Position numbers and translations under genes: made by a program. From the NCBI RefSeq assembly GCF_042655305.1, contig NZ_JBHSLR010000009.1: a DNA stretch of 64,000 nt, one strand, 5' to 3'. The DNA comes from Arcanobacterium_A bovis. GTDB taxonomy: Bacteria > Actinomycetota > Actinomycetes > Actinomycetales > Actinomycetaceae. Shown here piece after piece: positions 43,397 to 52,320 of the stretch; positions within the stretch are counted from its first letter, which is position 1, and every line of letters starts with the position of its first letter. The notes below the pieces were generated by a model. The model searched no databases. It saw nothing but the letters and a program-made list of their open reading frames with translations, and was not told where the DNA came from.

Positions 43397-43716
43397 ACCT
43401 ATATGTTCTCATGACCCGCGAAAAAAAATCATGTACTCAGACTTGATTGTTGTATCGCTTGTGCCACAAACATAGCGAAGTTGCTCCACAAATATGCCGC
43501 ATTTGCCATGTAAAGACGTGGGAGTTTATTGCTTAGTACCAATACGCCGAGATATACAGCAAATAGATCGACACTAATGTTGTGCAAATTGTTTTGTAAA
43601 AAGTGGTGCAAAAGTTTAGTTTTTTTCGGTTTTGTTTATGGAAGCAAGCATTTTTGGCCCGACCCGTACGTTAATATGTAAACAGGAAACGAGATATCAC
43701 TAAATTAGGAGAATAA
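43397..43716. promoter_or_regulatory. AT-rich divergent regulatory region between mtrA and a membrane protein operon
   Basis: About 320 nt with no supported gene. On the plus strand it holds TTGTGCAAATTGTTTTG and then GTGGTGCAAAAGTTTAG (about 43578-43620), giving repeated GTGCAAA words, then poly-T and TTAATATG near 43670, and AGGAGA ahead of the next gene. This region must contain the mtrA promoter and the promoter of the DUF58 operon. I cannot assign the exact hexamers. Confidence 0.45.
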
Positions 43717-44934
43717 ATGGACGAAAATTCGAATCCTGTGCCGCCCAACGAGGGGTCTGCACAAAATCAACCAACGTCATGGCAACCGAGCTCACCATAT
43801 ACAGCAAGTGCACCAAACAGCCCGTTTTCAGCAAATATACCACCGGCACCAAATGCTTTTTCATCGCAGTCCCCTGCTCAGCCCAGCGCCTATGGGCAAA
43901 GTGCAGGCTACGAGCAAAATGGACAATTCGGTGTCGCCGACGATCGCGCCACGCAGTTTTCATCTGGTTGGCGCACTGTTATTCCACTCCATCCGCTGAG
44001 CGTAGGAGAGTCACTCGACGCGGTATTTAGGCTCATTAAATTCAATCCAGTTGCCTTTATCGTATTCCCCGTTATCATCGGATTTATCTTCTCGATTCTC
44101 AGTAGTGCGCTATTTGCTGGAGTGTCCGAAACCACGATTATCAATTCGATTTTCAAAGGAGATATAGCGGGTGGATCTTTGCGGATTGATTTGCAAAATT
44201 TTGCCGCGATAATTATTCCACTTGTGATGATTTCCGGATTCCTCGGTCTGCTACAACACTCGCTTGTTACCATTGCTGGAGCGCGAGTATCGCTCGCGTC
44301 CGTACGTGGCAAGAAGCTCACTCTCGGCGAAACCTTCAAGCTTGTTGCCTACAAATTCTGGAAAAATTTCTTCCGTTTAGTGGGCGCCTCGATCATTCTT
44401 GGCCTTGCCTTCTTTGCCGCATACTTGGTGTTTATCATAATCATCGGAGGTGTTATTGCTTCGGCTGCGCCTTACGGTAATCCCAATAATTTCACGGGTG
44501 GAATTGCGATCTTCTTACTTATTATGATCCTGGCGTTTGCACTGGTAGTAGTAGCATTTTCAATCCGACTCATGCTCACCACCTCAGCGATCGTGATTGA
44601 AGGAATTGGGCCATTTGCTGCCATCGCACGGTCGTGGAACCTCACCCGAAAGTCTTTTTTCCACATTCTTGGTTTAGTAGCAGTAACGGCTTTCTTCGCA
44701 CTTGCAGTCGCGCTCGTCATAGCTGTGATCTTTGCGCTTTTGATTCCAAGCTTTTCGACGACGTCGAGCTTACCGGTTGTTTCGACCATCATCTCGACTA
44801 TAATTTCTGTTGTGATTAGTTCTGCGTTGATCATTCCGTTCACATCAGCACTCGTCAATACGGTCTACTTGAATATGCGGTTCCGGCGCGAGAACTTCCA
44901 CCAACAACTACTTATGGAAGTTACTGGTAGATGA
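43717..44934 (+). CDS. Multi-spanning membrane protein, glycerophosphoryl diester phosphodiesterase membrane-domain-like
   Basis: Predicted integral membrane protein of unknown role. The first 90 residues are a Pro/Ser/Gln-rich cytoplasmic tail (PSSPYTASAPNSPFSANIPP). About six hydrophobic helices follow between residues 108 and 390. The HPLSVGESLDAVFRLIKFNP segment is often seen in actinobacterial proteins annotated by this membrane-domain name, without a catalytic domain. An AGGAGA lies 5 nt before the ATG. It overlaps the next gene by 4 nt and heads the operon with DUF4129, DUF4350, MoxR and DUF58. Confidence 0.75.
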   Translation: MDENSNPVPPNEGSAQNQPTSWQPSSPYTASAPNSPFSANIPPAPNAFSSQSPAQPSAYGQSAGYEQNGQFGVADDRATQFSSGWRTVIPLHPLSVGESLDAVFRLIKFNPVAFIVFPVIIGFIFSILSSALFAGVSETTIINSIFKGDIAGGSLRIDLQNFAAIIIPLVMISGFLGLLQHSLVTIAGARVSLASVRGKKLTLGETFKLVAYKFWKNFFRLVGASIILGLAFFAAYLVFIIIIGGVIASAAPYGNPNNFTGGIAIFLLIMILAFALVVVAFSIRLMLTTSAIVIEGIGPFAAIARSWNLTRKSFFHILGLVAVTAFFALAVALVIAVIFALLIPSFSTTSSLPVVSTIISTIISVVISSALIIPFTSALVNTVYLNMRFRRENFHQQLLMEVTGR

Positions 44935-45596
44935 TTTTTGAGGTGCCGGCTGTTCCCGATGCTGATACAGCGCGGAAACTTGCCGAGGAAGAACTAGCGA
45001 AGACGAAGTATCAGCATGCTGATTCGCTGATTCAACAATTTCTTGAGTGGTTAAGTAAGTTATTTTCTCGAACATTTTCTGATGGCGTTAATGGATTGCA
45101 AATATCCGACATCTTGATCATTGGGTTAATAGTTATACTGCTAGCTACGGTAGTTTTCCTCCTGGTTCGCTATGCTCGACGTTCGCGCGTCAAAGCAGCC
45201 GGCACCTCTAATTCTGTTTCCCCACACCATGCCCTATTCGACGATGAGCGCACGTCTGCTCAGCTCTTTGCTGCTGCCGACGCCGCCCTCCATGCTCGAG
45301 ACCTCAACCTCGCCGTCGTCGAACGATTCCGCGGCGTGATACGCCACTTAGAAGAGAAACGCTACCTGCGTATCAAGCCAGGAATGACTGCAACCGAAGC
45401 TGCTCGTGATGCGAGCACAATTCTGGGCCACGAACAGTTATTCTTTGAAAACGCCCAGTGGTTCAACAAAGTGTATTACGCACACTTCACTGCCACGAAC
45501 GACGCAATTGCGCTGTCGTGTCGGTTGATGGATATTGTGGTGGCACTGCCAGCACATAAAGCGTTGTCGAATCGCACGGAGCTGGTGATCCGATGA
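44931..45596 (+). CDS. DUF4129 domain membrane protein
   Basis: Predicted single-pass membrane protein. The 221-residue product has one membrane helix at about 62-84 (ILIIGLIVILLATVVFLLVR) and a cytoplasmic C-terminal DUF4129-like domain (AVVERFRGVIRHLEEKRYLR, then PGMTATEAARDASTIL). DUF4129 proteins commonly partner MoxR ATPases and DUF58 proteins. It overlaps both flanking genes by 4 nt (ATGA), so coupling is strong. Function is not known. Confidence 0.85.
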   Translation: MIFEVPAVPDADTARKLAEEELAKTKYQHADSLIQQFLEWLSKLFSRTFSDGVNGLQISDILIIGLIVILLATVVFLLVRYARRSRVKAAGTSNSVSPHHALFDDERTSAQLFAAADAALHARDLNLAVVERFRGVIRHLEEKRYLRIKPGMTATEAARDASTILGHEQLFFENAQWFNKVYYAHFTATNDAIALSCRLMDIVVALPAHKALSNRTELVIR

Positions 45597-46744
45597 ACGC
45601 CCGCACTTCCCTTGATACCAAGCCAATAAAGCAGCTCTCACGTTCAGAGAGCAAGACGCGGAGGTTACTCGCTGCGGTCCTTGTGGGAGCGGCGCTCGTG
45701 GCAGTAATCGCGAATATTTTTCTCGTTTCTTCGAACGACAATCGCCCCTATTCTCCCGACTCAACTGCCAAAAACGGCTCGGCCGCTATAGCTGCTCTTC
45801 TTAAAAACGAAGGCATCACAGTTGAACACGTGCGCACCGCAAAGCAACTGCAGCACATTGATTCACAAACAACTGTGCTGGTGACCAACCCAGTGGAGAT
45901 CAGCAACGACGATATATCCCTCATGGTTGAGGCAGATGCGCGCATTATCGTACTTGGCGCTAGTGGCGTGTTTGATCCAACTCCGTGGGGATTTCAAGGC
46001 GATTTGAGCCTGCGATCCTCACGGAGCGTGGTTGCCGATTGTGAGGATAACGCCGCAAAAATTGCCGATCAAATCGGACCCACCACAACCACAATCGGAA
46101 ATCCACCGTCGGACTCTTGTTTCATGATTGGGAACGAAGCTGTGTGGGCAACCGCGCCAAAAAATCCGAAGATTTCCTTCTTTGGCGCCCCTGATATTCT
46201 CACCAATCAGTTCCTTGATGAACGCGGGAATGCTGCATTCGCAATGCATATCCTCGGATCTCAGCCAAAGCTCGCGTGGATCGAAGGCTATTCCAGCTTT
46301 GAGTTTAAAAACGACTCGCACATCAAATCCGCACTCCCTGATTGGTTGACCTACGGCGCAATTGCTGCGCTGCTAAGTGGTCTATGGCTGGTTGCCACAC
46401 AGCTACGACGCTTCGGACGCCTCGTGCCAGAAACCATGCCCGTCGTCGTACCTATTGGAGAAACTCAAGCGGGACGAGCACGCCTCTATGCACGCGGTAA
46501 GGACTATGCCTACGCCGCTTCCGTGCTACGTGCTGCCACAATTCAGAACCTTGCGTCACGCTACGGTTTGCATCGGTATTCGTCTCGCGACGACGTCGTG
46601 GCCGCCTTCGCTGCTGCCTCACAACGCACCCCGAACGAGCTTGCAGATATGCTTTACACCCGGCAAATCCGCTCAGAACGCGATTTGCGCCGTCTCAATG
46701 AAGATCTCAATGAATTAACAAAGGAAATTTCTCATGAACACTGA
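45593..46744 (+). CDS. DUF4350 domain-containing membrane protein
   Basis: Predicted membrane protein with an extracytoplasmic globular domain. The 383-residue product has a membrane helix at about 27-49 (LLAAVLVGAALVAVIANIFL) and another near residue 260 (AIAALLSGLWLVATQLRRFG). The DUF4350 domain between them begins SPDSTAKNGSAAIAALLKNE; such domains are related to class I glutamine-amidotransferase folds but usually lack the catalytic triad. The C-terminal part is cytoplasmic. It overlaps the upstream gene by 4 nt and the MoxR gene by 11 nt. Confidence 0.85.
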   Translation: MNARTSLDTKPIKQLSRSESKTRRLLAAVLVGAALVAVIANIFLVSSNDNRPYSPDSTAKNGSAAIAALLKNEGITVEHVRTAKQLQHIDSQTTVLVTNPVEISNDDISLMVEADARIIVLGASGVFDPTPWGFQGDLSLRSSRSVVADCEDNAAKIADQIGPTTTTIGNPPSDSCFMIGNEAVWATAPKNPKISFFGAPDILTNQFLDERGNAAFAMHILGSQPKLAWIEGYSSFEFKNDSHIKSALPDWLTYGAIAALLSGLWLVATQLRRFGRLVPETMPVVVPIGETQAGRARLYARGKDYAYAASVLRAATIQNLASRYGLHRYSSRDDVVAAFAAASQRTPNELADMLYTRQIRSERDLRRLNEDLNELTKEISHEH

Positions 46745-47753
46745 TGCCACGAAGCTTCCACCAGTACACAATGCATCACCAGCTCAGAGCGCCAATGTTC
46801 CCGCCGCTGAGCTTGTGCAAAAATTTTCAGCCCTCCGCACCGAAATCGGCAAGGCGGTTGTCGGGCAAGACGAAGCCGTATCTGCAATTCTTATCGCCTT
46901 GCTCGCCGATGGGCACGTGTTGCTGGAAGGCGTTCCAGGAACTGCAAAAACTCTGCTTGTCAAGGCACTTTCGACCGCACTCCAATTCGATAACAAACGA
47001 GTGCAGTTCACCCCAGACCTCATGCCAGGTGATCTGACTGGATCCTTGATCTATTCGAGCCAGTCCAGCGAATTTGTATTCCGACCTGGTCCAGTGTTCA
47101 CCAATATTTTGCTAGCTGACGAAGTGAACCGCACACCCCCAAAGACCCAAGCCGCACTTTTGGAAGCGATGGCTGAGCACCAAGTGAGTGTTGACGGTGA
47201 GCCGCGAGCGCTACCCGTGCCATTCACAGTTGTGGCTACCCAAAACCCGATTGAATATGAGGGAACATATTCGCTGCCAGAGGCGCAACTCGATCGCTTC
47301 CTCCTCAAGGTTGTGATGCCGCTTCCGCCGCGAGCCGTGGAAGTCGAAATGCTCAATCGCCACGCACACGATTTCAACCCGGCCGATATTTCCACCGCCA
47401 ATATTAAAAAAGTCGCCGGCGTGGACGACGTTCTCGCGGCGCGCAAACAGGTGCGTTCGGTGGAAGTTCATCCGGCAATCATCGACTACATCGTGGACTT
47501 GGTACGAGCCACGCGCGAATCGCCCGCGATCAATCTCGGCGTTTCCCCACGTGGCGCTACTGCGCTCTTGGCTGTGTCGCGAGCTTGGGCTTGGCTCAAT
47601 GGACGTATGTTCGTGACTCCCGACGACGTGAAAGCTCTCGCTGTACCCACGCTCGCACATCGCGTTGCACTTCATGCCGATGCCGAACTTGATGGTCTTA
47701 ATGCTCAGCAAGTTGTAGCATCCATACTCAATACGGTTCCGGTGCCGCGCTGA
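46734..47753 (+). CDS. MoxR-family AAA+ ATPase
   Basis: Chaperone-like AAA+ ATPase thought to assist assembly or activation of partner complexes. The 339-residue product has the Walker A GVPGTAKT (66-73), Walker B NILLADEVNRTPPKTQAALL, sensor-1 FTVVATQNPIEYEGTYSLPE and the arginine finger region QLDRFLLKV, all MoxR hallmarks. It overlaps the DUF4350 gene by 11 nt and the DUF58 gene by 1 nt. MoxR and DUF58 proteins are a standard pair; the client here is unknown but the neighbours are all membrane proteins. Confidence 0.95.
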   Translation: MNTDATKLPPVHNASPAQSANVPAAELVQKFSALRTEIGKAVVGQDEAVSAILIALLADGHVLLEGVPGTAKTLLVKALSTALQFDNKRVQFTPDLMPGDLTGSLIYSSQSSEFVFRPGPVFTNILLADEVNRTPPKTQAALLEAMAEHQVSVDGEPRALPVPFTVVATQNPIEYEGTYSLPEAQLDRFLLKVVMPLPPRAVEVEMLNRHAHDFNPADISTANIKKVAGVDDVLAARKQVRSVEVHPAIIDYIVDLVRATRESPAINLGVSPRGATALLAVSRAWAWLNGRMFVTPDDVKALAVPTLAHRVALHADAELDGLNAQQVVASILNTVPVPR

Positions 47754-49138
47754 TGTATATTCGTTCGACTGCGTGGTATGCCTCGCTATTTGGGATTCTG
47801 CTGGCGCTTGTGACTAACAGTTTCACAGTATTGCTTGTTTTCCACGGATTCTTGCTCGTCTTGTGCATCGCAGACGCGCTTTTTGCTCCTGCGCCGAAGT
47901 CACTCCTCGTTGAACGTGAAGCCAAGGATTCAACCTCCACGGGCGAAACGATCACCGAGAAGCTCATTTTATGCAACGCTTCCAATAGCAAGATGCGTGG
48001 TGAGATACGAAATGCTTGGCCACCGTCGGCAGGACTTTCCACTGACGTGCATAAATTTTCGCTCGCTCCGATGGAAAAATACGTGGTCGAAGCATTGTTC
48101 ACGCCAAAACGACGTGGAACGTTGAAATCTGAGCACGTAACGATTCGTACCATCGGACCAATCGGCTTAGGAGGCAGGCAAAAGGAGTTCTCGAGCGCTT
48201 GGGATCTGCGTGTGCTGCCGCCCTTTATCGCACGCAAGCATCTGCCATCGCGATTGGTGCGACTGCGTGAGATAGAAGGACGCGCGTTGCTGCTAGTACG
48301 CGGGCAAGGCACGGAGTTCGATTCCCTGCGTGAATACGTGGCAGGCGACGACGTTCGAGCCATTGACTGGCGATCTTCAGCGCGCTTGGGGCACACGGTG
48401 GTTCGCACATGGCGTCCAGAACGAGATCGCCAGATTGTGGTGGTGCTTGATAGCGGACGAGCAGGTGCGATGCGATACGGAGAATATCCGGCTTTCGATA
48501 CTTTCATAGAGAGTTCGCTCTTGCTGAGTGCTTTAGCTTCCCGCGCTGGCGATCGCGTGAGTATTTTTGCTCTCGACGACGCCGTCCACGGACGTTCCAT
48601 CGCACGTGATCGAACCCAGGTTATCAACCAATTCGCACAGGCACTCGCCGATGTGGAACCCACCCTCGCTGCTACCGACTGGGCATTGGGCAAACAAACT
48701 ATTGAGGCACTGACGAGCCAAAGCGCCCTGGTAGTTGTGCTTACGTCCACTGGATTAAGCACAATCTCTGACGGCCTCTTCGACGTATTACCACAGATCG
48801 CAAAACGTCACCGAGTGGTGATTGGAACGCTCACAGACGCAACCGATCCCAGCAATGCAACTGGTTCCAGCAACGACGCCGTTCAGTCTGTCGGTCGCCA
48901 CACAACCGCTGACGTTTCAAGAGGAGCAACAGTATCGTCGGTGAACACAGCGAACGAACAACCAATATCTGAAGCAATCTTCGATAAGGCGAGCCAGGCA
49001 CGAACAACGCTGGAAAACGAAGCAATACTTCAAGAATTAAAACGTCTTGGTGCTGTGATCGTCACCGGTTCTGAACAGTCGCTTCCTCCGCGTATTGCCG
49101 ATTGCTACATCGACTTGAAGGCGCGCGGCAAACTCTAA
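47753..49138 (+). CDS. DUF58 domain protein (MoxR partner)
   Basis: Membrane-anchored protein of the DUF58/VWA-like family that usually works with MoxR. Two hydrophobic segments (about 8-45) open the 461-residue product. The DUF58 core follows with REYVAGDDVRAIDWRSSARL and VRTWRPERDRQIVVVLDSGR. Residues about 364-405 are an unusual low-complexity Ser/Thr/Asn/Ala insertion before the last conserved LGAVIVTG segment. It overlaps the MoxR stop by 1 nt (TGATG) and ends the operon. Confidence 0.93.
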   Translation: MYIRSTAWYASLFGILLALVTNSFTVLLVFHGFLLVLCIADALFAPAPKSLLVEREAKDSTSTGETITEKLILCNASNSKMRGEIRNAWPPSAGLSTDVHKFSLAPMEKYVVEALFTPKRRGTLKSEHVTIRTIGPIGLGGRQKEFSSAWDLRVLPPFIARKHLPSRLVRLREIEGRALLLVRGQGTEFDSLREYVAGDDVRAIDWRSSARLGHTVVRTWRPERDRQIVVVLDSGRAGAMRYGEYPAFDTFIESSLLLSALASRAGDRVSIFALDDAVHGRSIARDRTQVINQFAQALADVEPTLAATDWALGKQTIEALTSQSALVVVLTSTGLSTISDGLFDVLPQIAKRHRVVIGTLTDATDPSNATGSSNDAVQSVGRHTTADVSRGATVSSVNTANEQPISEAIFDKASQARTTLENEAILQELKRLGAVIVTGSEQSLPPRIADCYIDLKARGKL

Positions 49139-49224
49139 AGCGCGGTATCCACTTCAGCCGCGAAGCCGCAAGCTAATTCCGCACACCATACCTTGAAGTT
49201 GCAAGTCAGCAGCTTAAAACGACG

Positions 49225-49249
49225 GAACCGAGGGGTTTGCCCTCAGTTC
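49225..49249. terminator. Small hairpin between DUF58 and SpoIIM-like genes
   Basis: GAAC and GAGGG (49225-49234) pair with CCCTC and GTTC (49240-49249) across one mismatch and a 5-nt loop. It lies between the convergent ends of the two genes, 8 nt from the stop of the leftward one, and has no T-tract. Confidence 0.45.
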
Positions 49250-49256
49250 GCAGTGT

Positions 49257-50249
49257 CTAGCTATAAGCAATAGACCAGCCTACGTCTTTGACGGACTGAT
49301 CGGCACTAAATCCACGCTTGGTGGCGCGGCGTCCAAAGTATAGTACCCACGCCCAAAAGCCAATCAAAGCAAGAGAACCAATCGCGATTTTTAGGCCCCA
49401 CGGTAGATGCGAGGGCGTAACGAAGCCTTCGATTAAACCTGAAATAAATAACACGATAATTAGCCCGAATCCAACTAGCATAGTTTGGCGACCTTCAGCG
49501 GCCAAGGCTTCGCTTCGAGGCCTGCGCCCCGGGCGAACCCATGCCCAAAATATCTTTAAGCCAGCAGCTCCCGCTACGAAAATTGCACATAATTCGAGTT
49601 GCCCATGTGGCAGAATGAGCTGGAAAAATTCTCCAATTGATCCGTAGTGATAGAGAATTCCACCAGCTTGCCCTACCTGAGTCGAATTTTGGAACAACAC
49701 AAAAAGCGGAAATATGCCGGTAACTCCACCAGCTACACACTGCAGTGCTATCCAAGCGTTGTTTGTCCACACCATCGCCGTAAAATCCGAATTCGAATAC
49801 TCCACGTAATACGCTTGGAACGCATTATTCGCGTAGTTCTTGAGTGTTTCTTCTGAACCGACGTTTGTCAATAAGTGCGGATTAAAAATAAACGTCACTA
49901 GCACCGCCATAAATAACGCCACACAAGCTAGCGACACTGCTGCACTCCACCAGCGAATCCGATAAAAAGCAAGCGGGAGCGTAATGGTAAACCAAGTAGT
50001 CACTGCTTTGACCGGCGAAAACGTTGTGCCTGTGAGTCTCGAACGCGCTCGACCTAGGATCGCCGACAGATTCAAGATCAAATCCGGATCCGGAGCATTC
50101 GAACGCAAAACAGCCAAGTCACCAGCAGTCTTCTGATAGAGCTGAGCAAACTCGTCGCTTTCGCGGCCACTGAGTACGCGGCGTCGGGAAAGATAATCGA
50201 GCCGATCCCACGACTCTTGATGCGTCTTGGCAAATGCTAATGAGTCCAC
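49257..50249 (-). CDS. SpoIIM-like (stage II sporulation protein M) membrane protein
   Basis: Multi-pass membrane protein; in Bacillus SpoIIM acts in peptidoglycan remodelling, but these non-sporulating homologues have no defined role. The 330-residue product starts with a soluble helical part (FAQLYQKTAGDLAVLRSNAP). Membrane helices follow from about residue 80, with FRYRIRWW-like arginine-rich turns and the family-like FILPHGQLELCAIFVAGAAG segment near 215. It is on the opposite strand to the DUF58 operon and divergent from the RDD gene, a frequent neighbour pair in actinobacteria. Confidence 0.85.
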   Translation of the reverse strand: MDSLAFAKTHQESWDRLDYLSRRRVLSGRESDEFAQLYQKTAGDLAVLRSNAPDPDLILNLSAILGRARSRLTGTTFSPVKAVTTWFTITLPLAFYRIRWWSAAVSLACVALFMAVLVTFIFNPHLLTNVGSEETLKNYANNAFQAYYVEYSNSDFTAMVWTNNAWIALQCVAGGVTGIFPLFVLFQNSTQVGQAGGILYHYGSIGEFFQLILPHGQLELCAIFVAGAAGLKIFWAWVRPGRRPRSEALAAEGRQTMLVGFGLIIVLFISGLIEGFVTPSHLPWGLKIAIGSLALIGFWAWVLYFGRRATKRGFSADQSVKDVGWSIAYS

Positions 50250-50353
50250 TCTCCCACTTTGCCATATTTCATAACCAAAAGGCGAGAATTTCGCACCTAA
50301 AAGCTAATTCGTAACTCTCCCACGTTAAAGCAATTTCTGGGTAAACTTGAGGT

Positions 50354-51208
50354 ATGCGCAGAAACAACACCAGTTCAGAACTCTTGAAGAAACAAGGGTA
50401 TTTTGGCGAAGAGATCATTACTGGTGAGGCAGTCGCCTTAGAGATGCCCTCGACGACCGTCGTCACTCGCCTAGCTTCTGCCGCAATTGACGCGCTCACC
50501 TACGGTGTCTGTATGGTCTACTGCATTTACGTGCTGAGTCAATGGCAGTTATCCTTGTCTTTTGCTACCTCGCGCACGCTTGTGATCCTCACAATCGCCT
50601 CTTGGACATGGATCATTCCTGCTCTTTTGTGTGGGCTTACTCGCGGTTCGTCACTCGGACGCCTCGCCACCCGCACGCGTGTGGTTCGTACCGACGGCGG
50701 TTCGATCACCTTGCGTCAGTCTTTTATCCGTAGCGCCCTTTCTGTGGTTGAATGCTGGATCTGCGGCTATGCCATTGGGTCAATCGTGATGTTGTTTAAC
50801 AACCGCGCGCAACGACTTGGTGATATGGCGGCGGGCACATACGTAGTGCGCTGGCCAAAAGGCAGAAAAACAGATCATAATCTTGGGGTTTCCCCACGTC
50901 TACAAGCTTGGGCGGAAGTGGTTCAGACTCGTGAAGCACCAAGTGGGCTGATTCTGAATATCTCAAATCATTTTAGATCAATTGCGAAATTAGATCCTCG
51001 TGCGCGAGCTGAGCAGGCACGAGTGCTGGCGGCCGCCACCGAAAAATATGTTTCACCGCCGCCACCATGGGGAACGGATCCAGAAGAATTCATTGCGGCC
51101 TTCGTGACTGTGCGCCACGGCGTCGAATATTCGCGCGCTAATGCAACTCGGAACCGGCGTGCGCGATTGACCGATTCCCTATCGAGAATCCCATTTTCAG
51201 TGCAATAG
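50354..51208 (+). CDS. RDD family membrane protein
   Basis: Predicted membrane protein with an RDD domain of unknown function, sometimes linked to ion or compound transport. The N-terminal 160 residues include VTRLASAAIDALTYGVCMVY (the RDD-type Arg/Asp segment), then a helix around 80-98, and LARTRVV-like positive residues, and the motif NNRAQRLGDMAAGTYVVRWP ends the domain. A soluble tail of about 110 residues follows. A TAAACT hexamer 6 nt before the ATG suggests leaderless transcription. It completes the MoxR/DUF58/SpoIIM/RDD set. Confidence 0.87.
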   Translation: MRRNNTSSELLKKQGYFGEEIITGEAVALEMPSTTVVTRLASAAIDALTYGVCMVYCIYVLSQWQLSLSFATSRTLVILTIASWTWIIPALLCGLTRGSSLGRLATRTRVVRTDGGSITLRQSFIRSALSVVECWICGYAIGSIVMLFNNRAQRLGDMAAGTYVVRWPKGRKTDHNLGVSPRLQAWAEVVQTREAPSGLILNISNHFRSIAKLDPRARAEQARVLAAATEKYVSPPPPWGTDPEEFIAAFVTVRHGVEYSRANATRNRRARLTDSLSRIPFSVQ

Positions 51209-51291
51209 CTGAGAAAACGCTAGCGCTTTAGAGTGGCAACTTACGCGACTACTCATCAGACTACTCATCAAGCGCTGTTCAATGCGTTACC

Positions 51292-51762
51292 TCAGCTCCG
51301 CTGGTCTTGTGAGTCCTCGATAGCACGCAAGGCGGATTGGTCGCTCGCCGTGGTATCTTCGCGCGGCTGCTGCGATTCAGCTGCTCCGCCTTCTACCACC
51401 GTAAATTTGGGGCGCGGGCGTGGTGCCCTATTAAGATCGACGGCGGGACGTGCAACTTCACGCCGTGCAGGCTGCGGCGGCGGAACGTCTTTTTTCGAGG
51501 CGGCGCGGATGGCATCGGCCAACGCGGTGAGATCATCAGTCGATGGCTCTACCGGCTCAAATTCAGTAATGAGTCTAACGAGCTGCCACCCCATCGGCAC
51601 TGTCACCGAGAGCGCATGATCAGCACAGAGATCAAAAGCTCCTGGTTGCGGCACGGGCGCGAGCGGTCCCACTACTGTGGTGGCATCGCGGTAGCTATAC
51701 GTCATGGTCGCTACTGCCGGCTCTTGGCAGTTCCTACGTGAACAATGACGGATATGACTCAT
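51292..51762 (-). CDS. DUF3499 family protein
   Basis: Small actinobacterial protein of unknown function. I start at MSHIRHCSRRNCQEPAVATM, where the DUF3499 signature begins (CSRRNC, then TYSYRDATTVVGPLAP and FDLCADHALSVTVPMGWQLV). The longer open frame adds 83 arginine-rich residues antisense to the neighbouring gene. Four cysteines suggest metal binding. The proline/arginine-rich tail is less conserved. No Shine-Dalgarno is visible; TATGTT ends 6 nt before the ATG, which fits a leaderless transcript. Divergent from the metallopeptidase-like gene, a conserved actinobacterial pair. Confidence 0.87.
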   Translation of the reverse strand: MSHIRHCSRRNCQEPAVATMTYSYRDATTVVGPLAPVPQPGAFDLCADHALSVTVPMGWQLVRLITEFEPVEPSTDDLTALADAIRAASKKDVPPPQPARREVARPAVDLNRAPRPRPKFTVVEGGAAESQQPREDTTASDQSALRAIEDSQDQRS

Positions 51763-51880
51763 GTTCGTAACATAGCACTCCAATGCCAGTTGTTCGGAGA
51801 AATCCGGCTGTGTGCCCTCATACACTCTCATTTTCTGGTTTCGCTGCAGCGCGGATCGAGAAAATGGATACGATAGACTC

Positions 51881-52318
51881 GTGGATTTGATGAATCTCCC
51901 ATCTCGTAGCCAAGCAAAACGACGCGACCGCCACGGCCGCGGCTTTCGCGGGCCTGTGATACCGCCGTCGGCACCTGCGTGGCGCACCCGCGCTGACATT
52001 TTCGACGACATTATTGCCTGGGATATCGGAACCTACCATCGTCACCTCGGGAAGAAACTAGAGCGTTACGATTTCGCCGTATTGGACGTGCCGCAAAATG
52101 ATCCCGCTCCGTGGGAAGACGGCGTTCCGCTCGGGCGCGTCCTGCCCTTCGAGCGTCCGTCTAAAGTGCGCGCACGAATTTTGTTTTATCGAATGCCTAT
52201 TTTGGAAGCTGCTCGCAAACAACCACATCCGCGGCTCTTCATCCATCAAGTAGTAACAAATCACATCGCTACCGCATTGGGTGAAGATCCCGAGGATATT
52301 GACTACCTCATCAATTGA
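51881..52318 (+). CDS. Metallopeptidase-like (zincin family, DUF1025) protein with degenerate active site
   Basis: Member of the small zincin-like family, whose catalytic members have HEXXH. The product (145 residues from the GTG) has DDIIAWDIGTYHRHLG, LPFERPSKVRARILFYRMPI and then RLFIHQVVTNHIATALGEDP where the active helix is expected. The glutamate is missing (HQVVTNH), so hydrolysis is doubtful; I recall similar loss in other actinobacterial members. The start is uncertain: GTG at 51881 (with TACGAT about 7-12 nt upstream, leaderless form) or ATG at 51890. The longer frame is not supported. Confidence 0.75.
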   Translation: MDLMNLPSRSQAKRRDRHGRGFRGPVIPPSAPAWRTRADIFDDIIAWDIGTYHRHLGKKLERYDFAVLDVPQNDPAPWEDGVPLGRVLPFERPSKVRARILFYRMPILEAARKQPHPRLFIHQVVTNHIATALGEDPEDIDYLIN

Positions 52319-52320
52319 GG

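Noticed and set aside
43429..43611. Small minus-strand frame of 60 codons upstream of mtrA
   Set aside because: No ribosome binding site, AT-rich composition of a promoter region and no recognisable protein.
47728..48762. 344-codon frame on the minus strand
   Set aside because: Antisense to the DUF58 gene, Ser/Arg-rich translation without family resemblance.
51763..52011. N-terminal extension of the DUF3499 gene by 83 codons
   Set aside because: The extension is Arg-rich and antisense to the divergent metallopeptidase-like gene; the family begins at MSHIRHCSRRNC.
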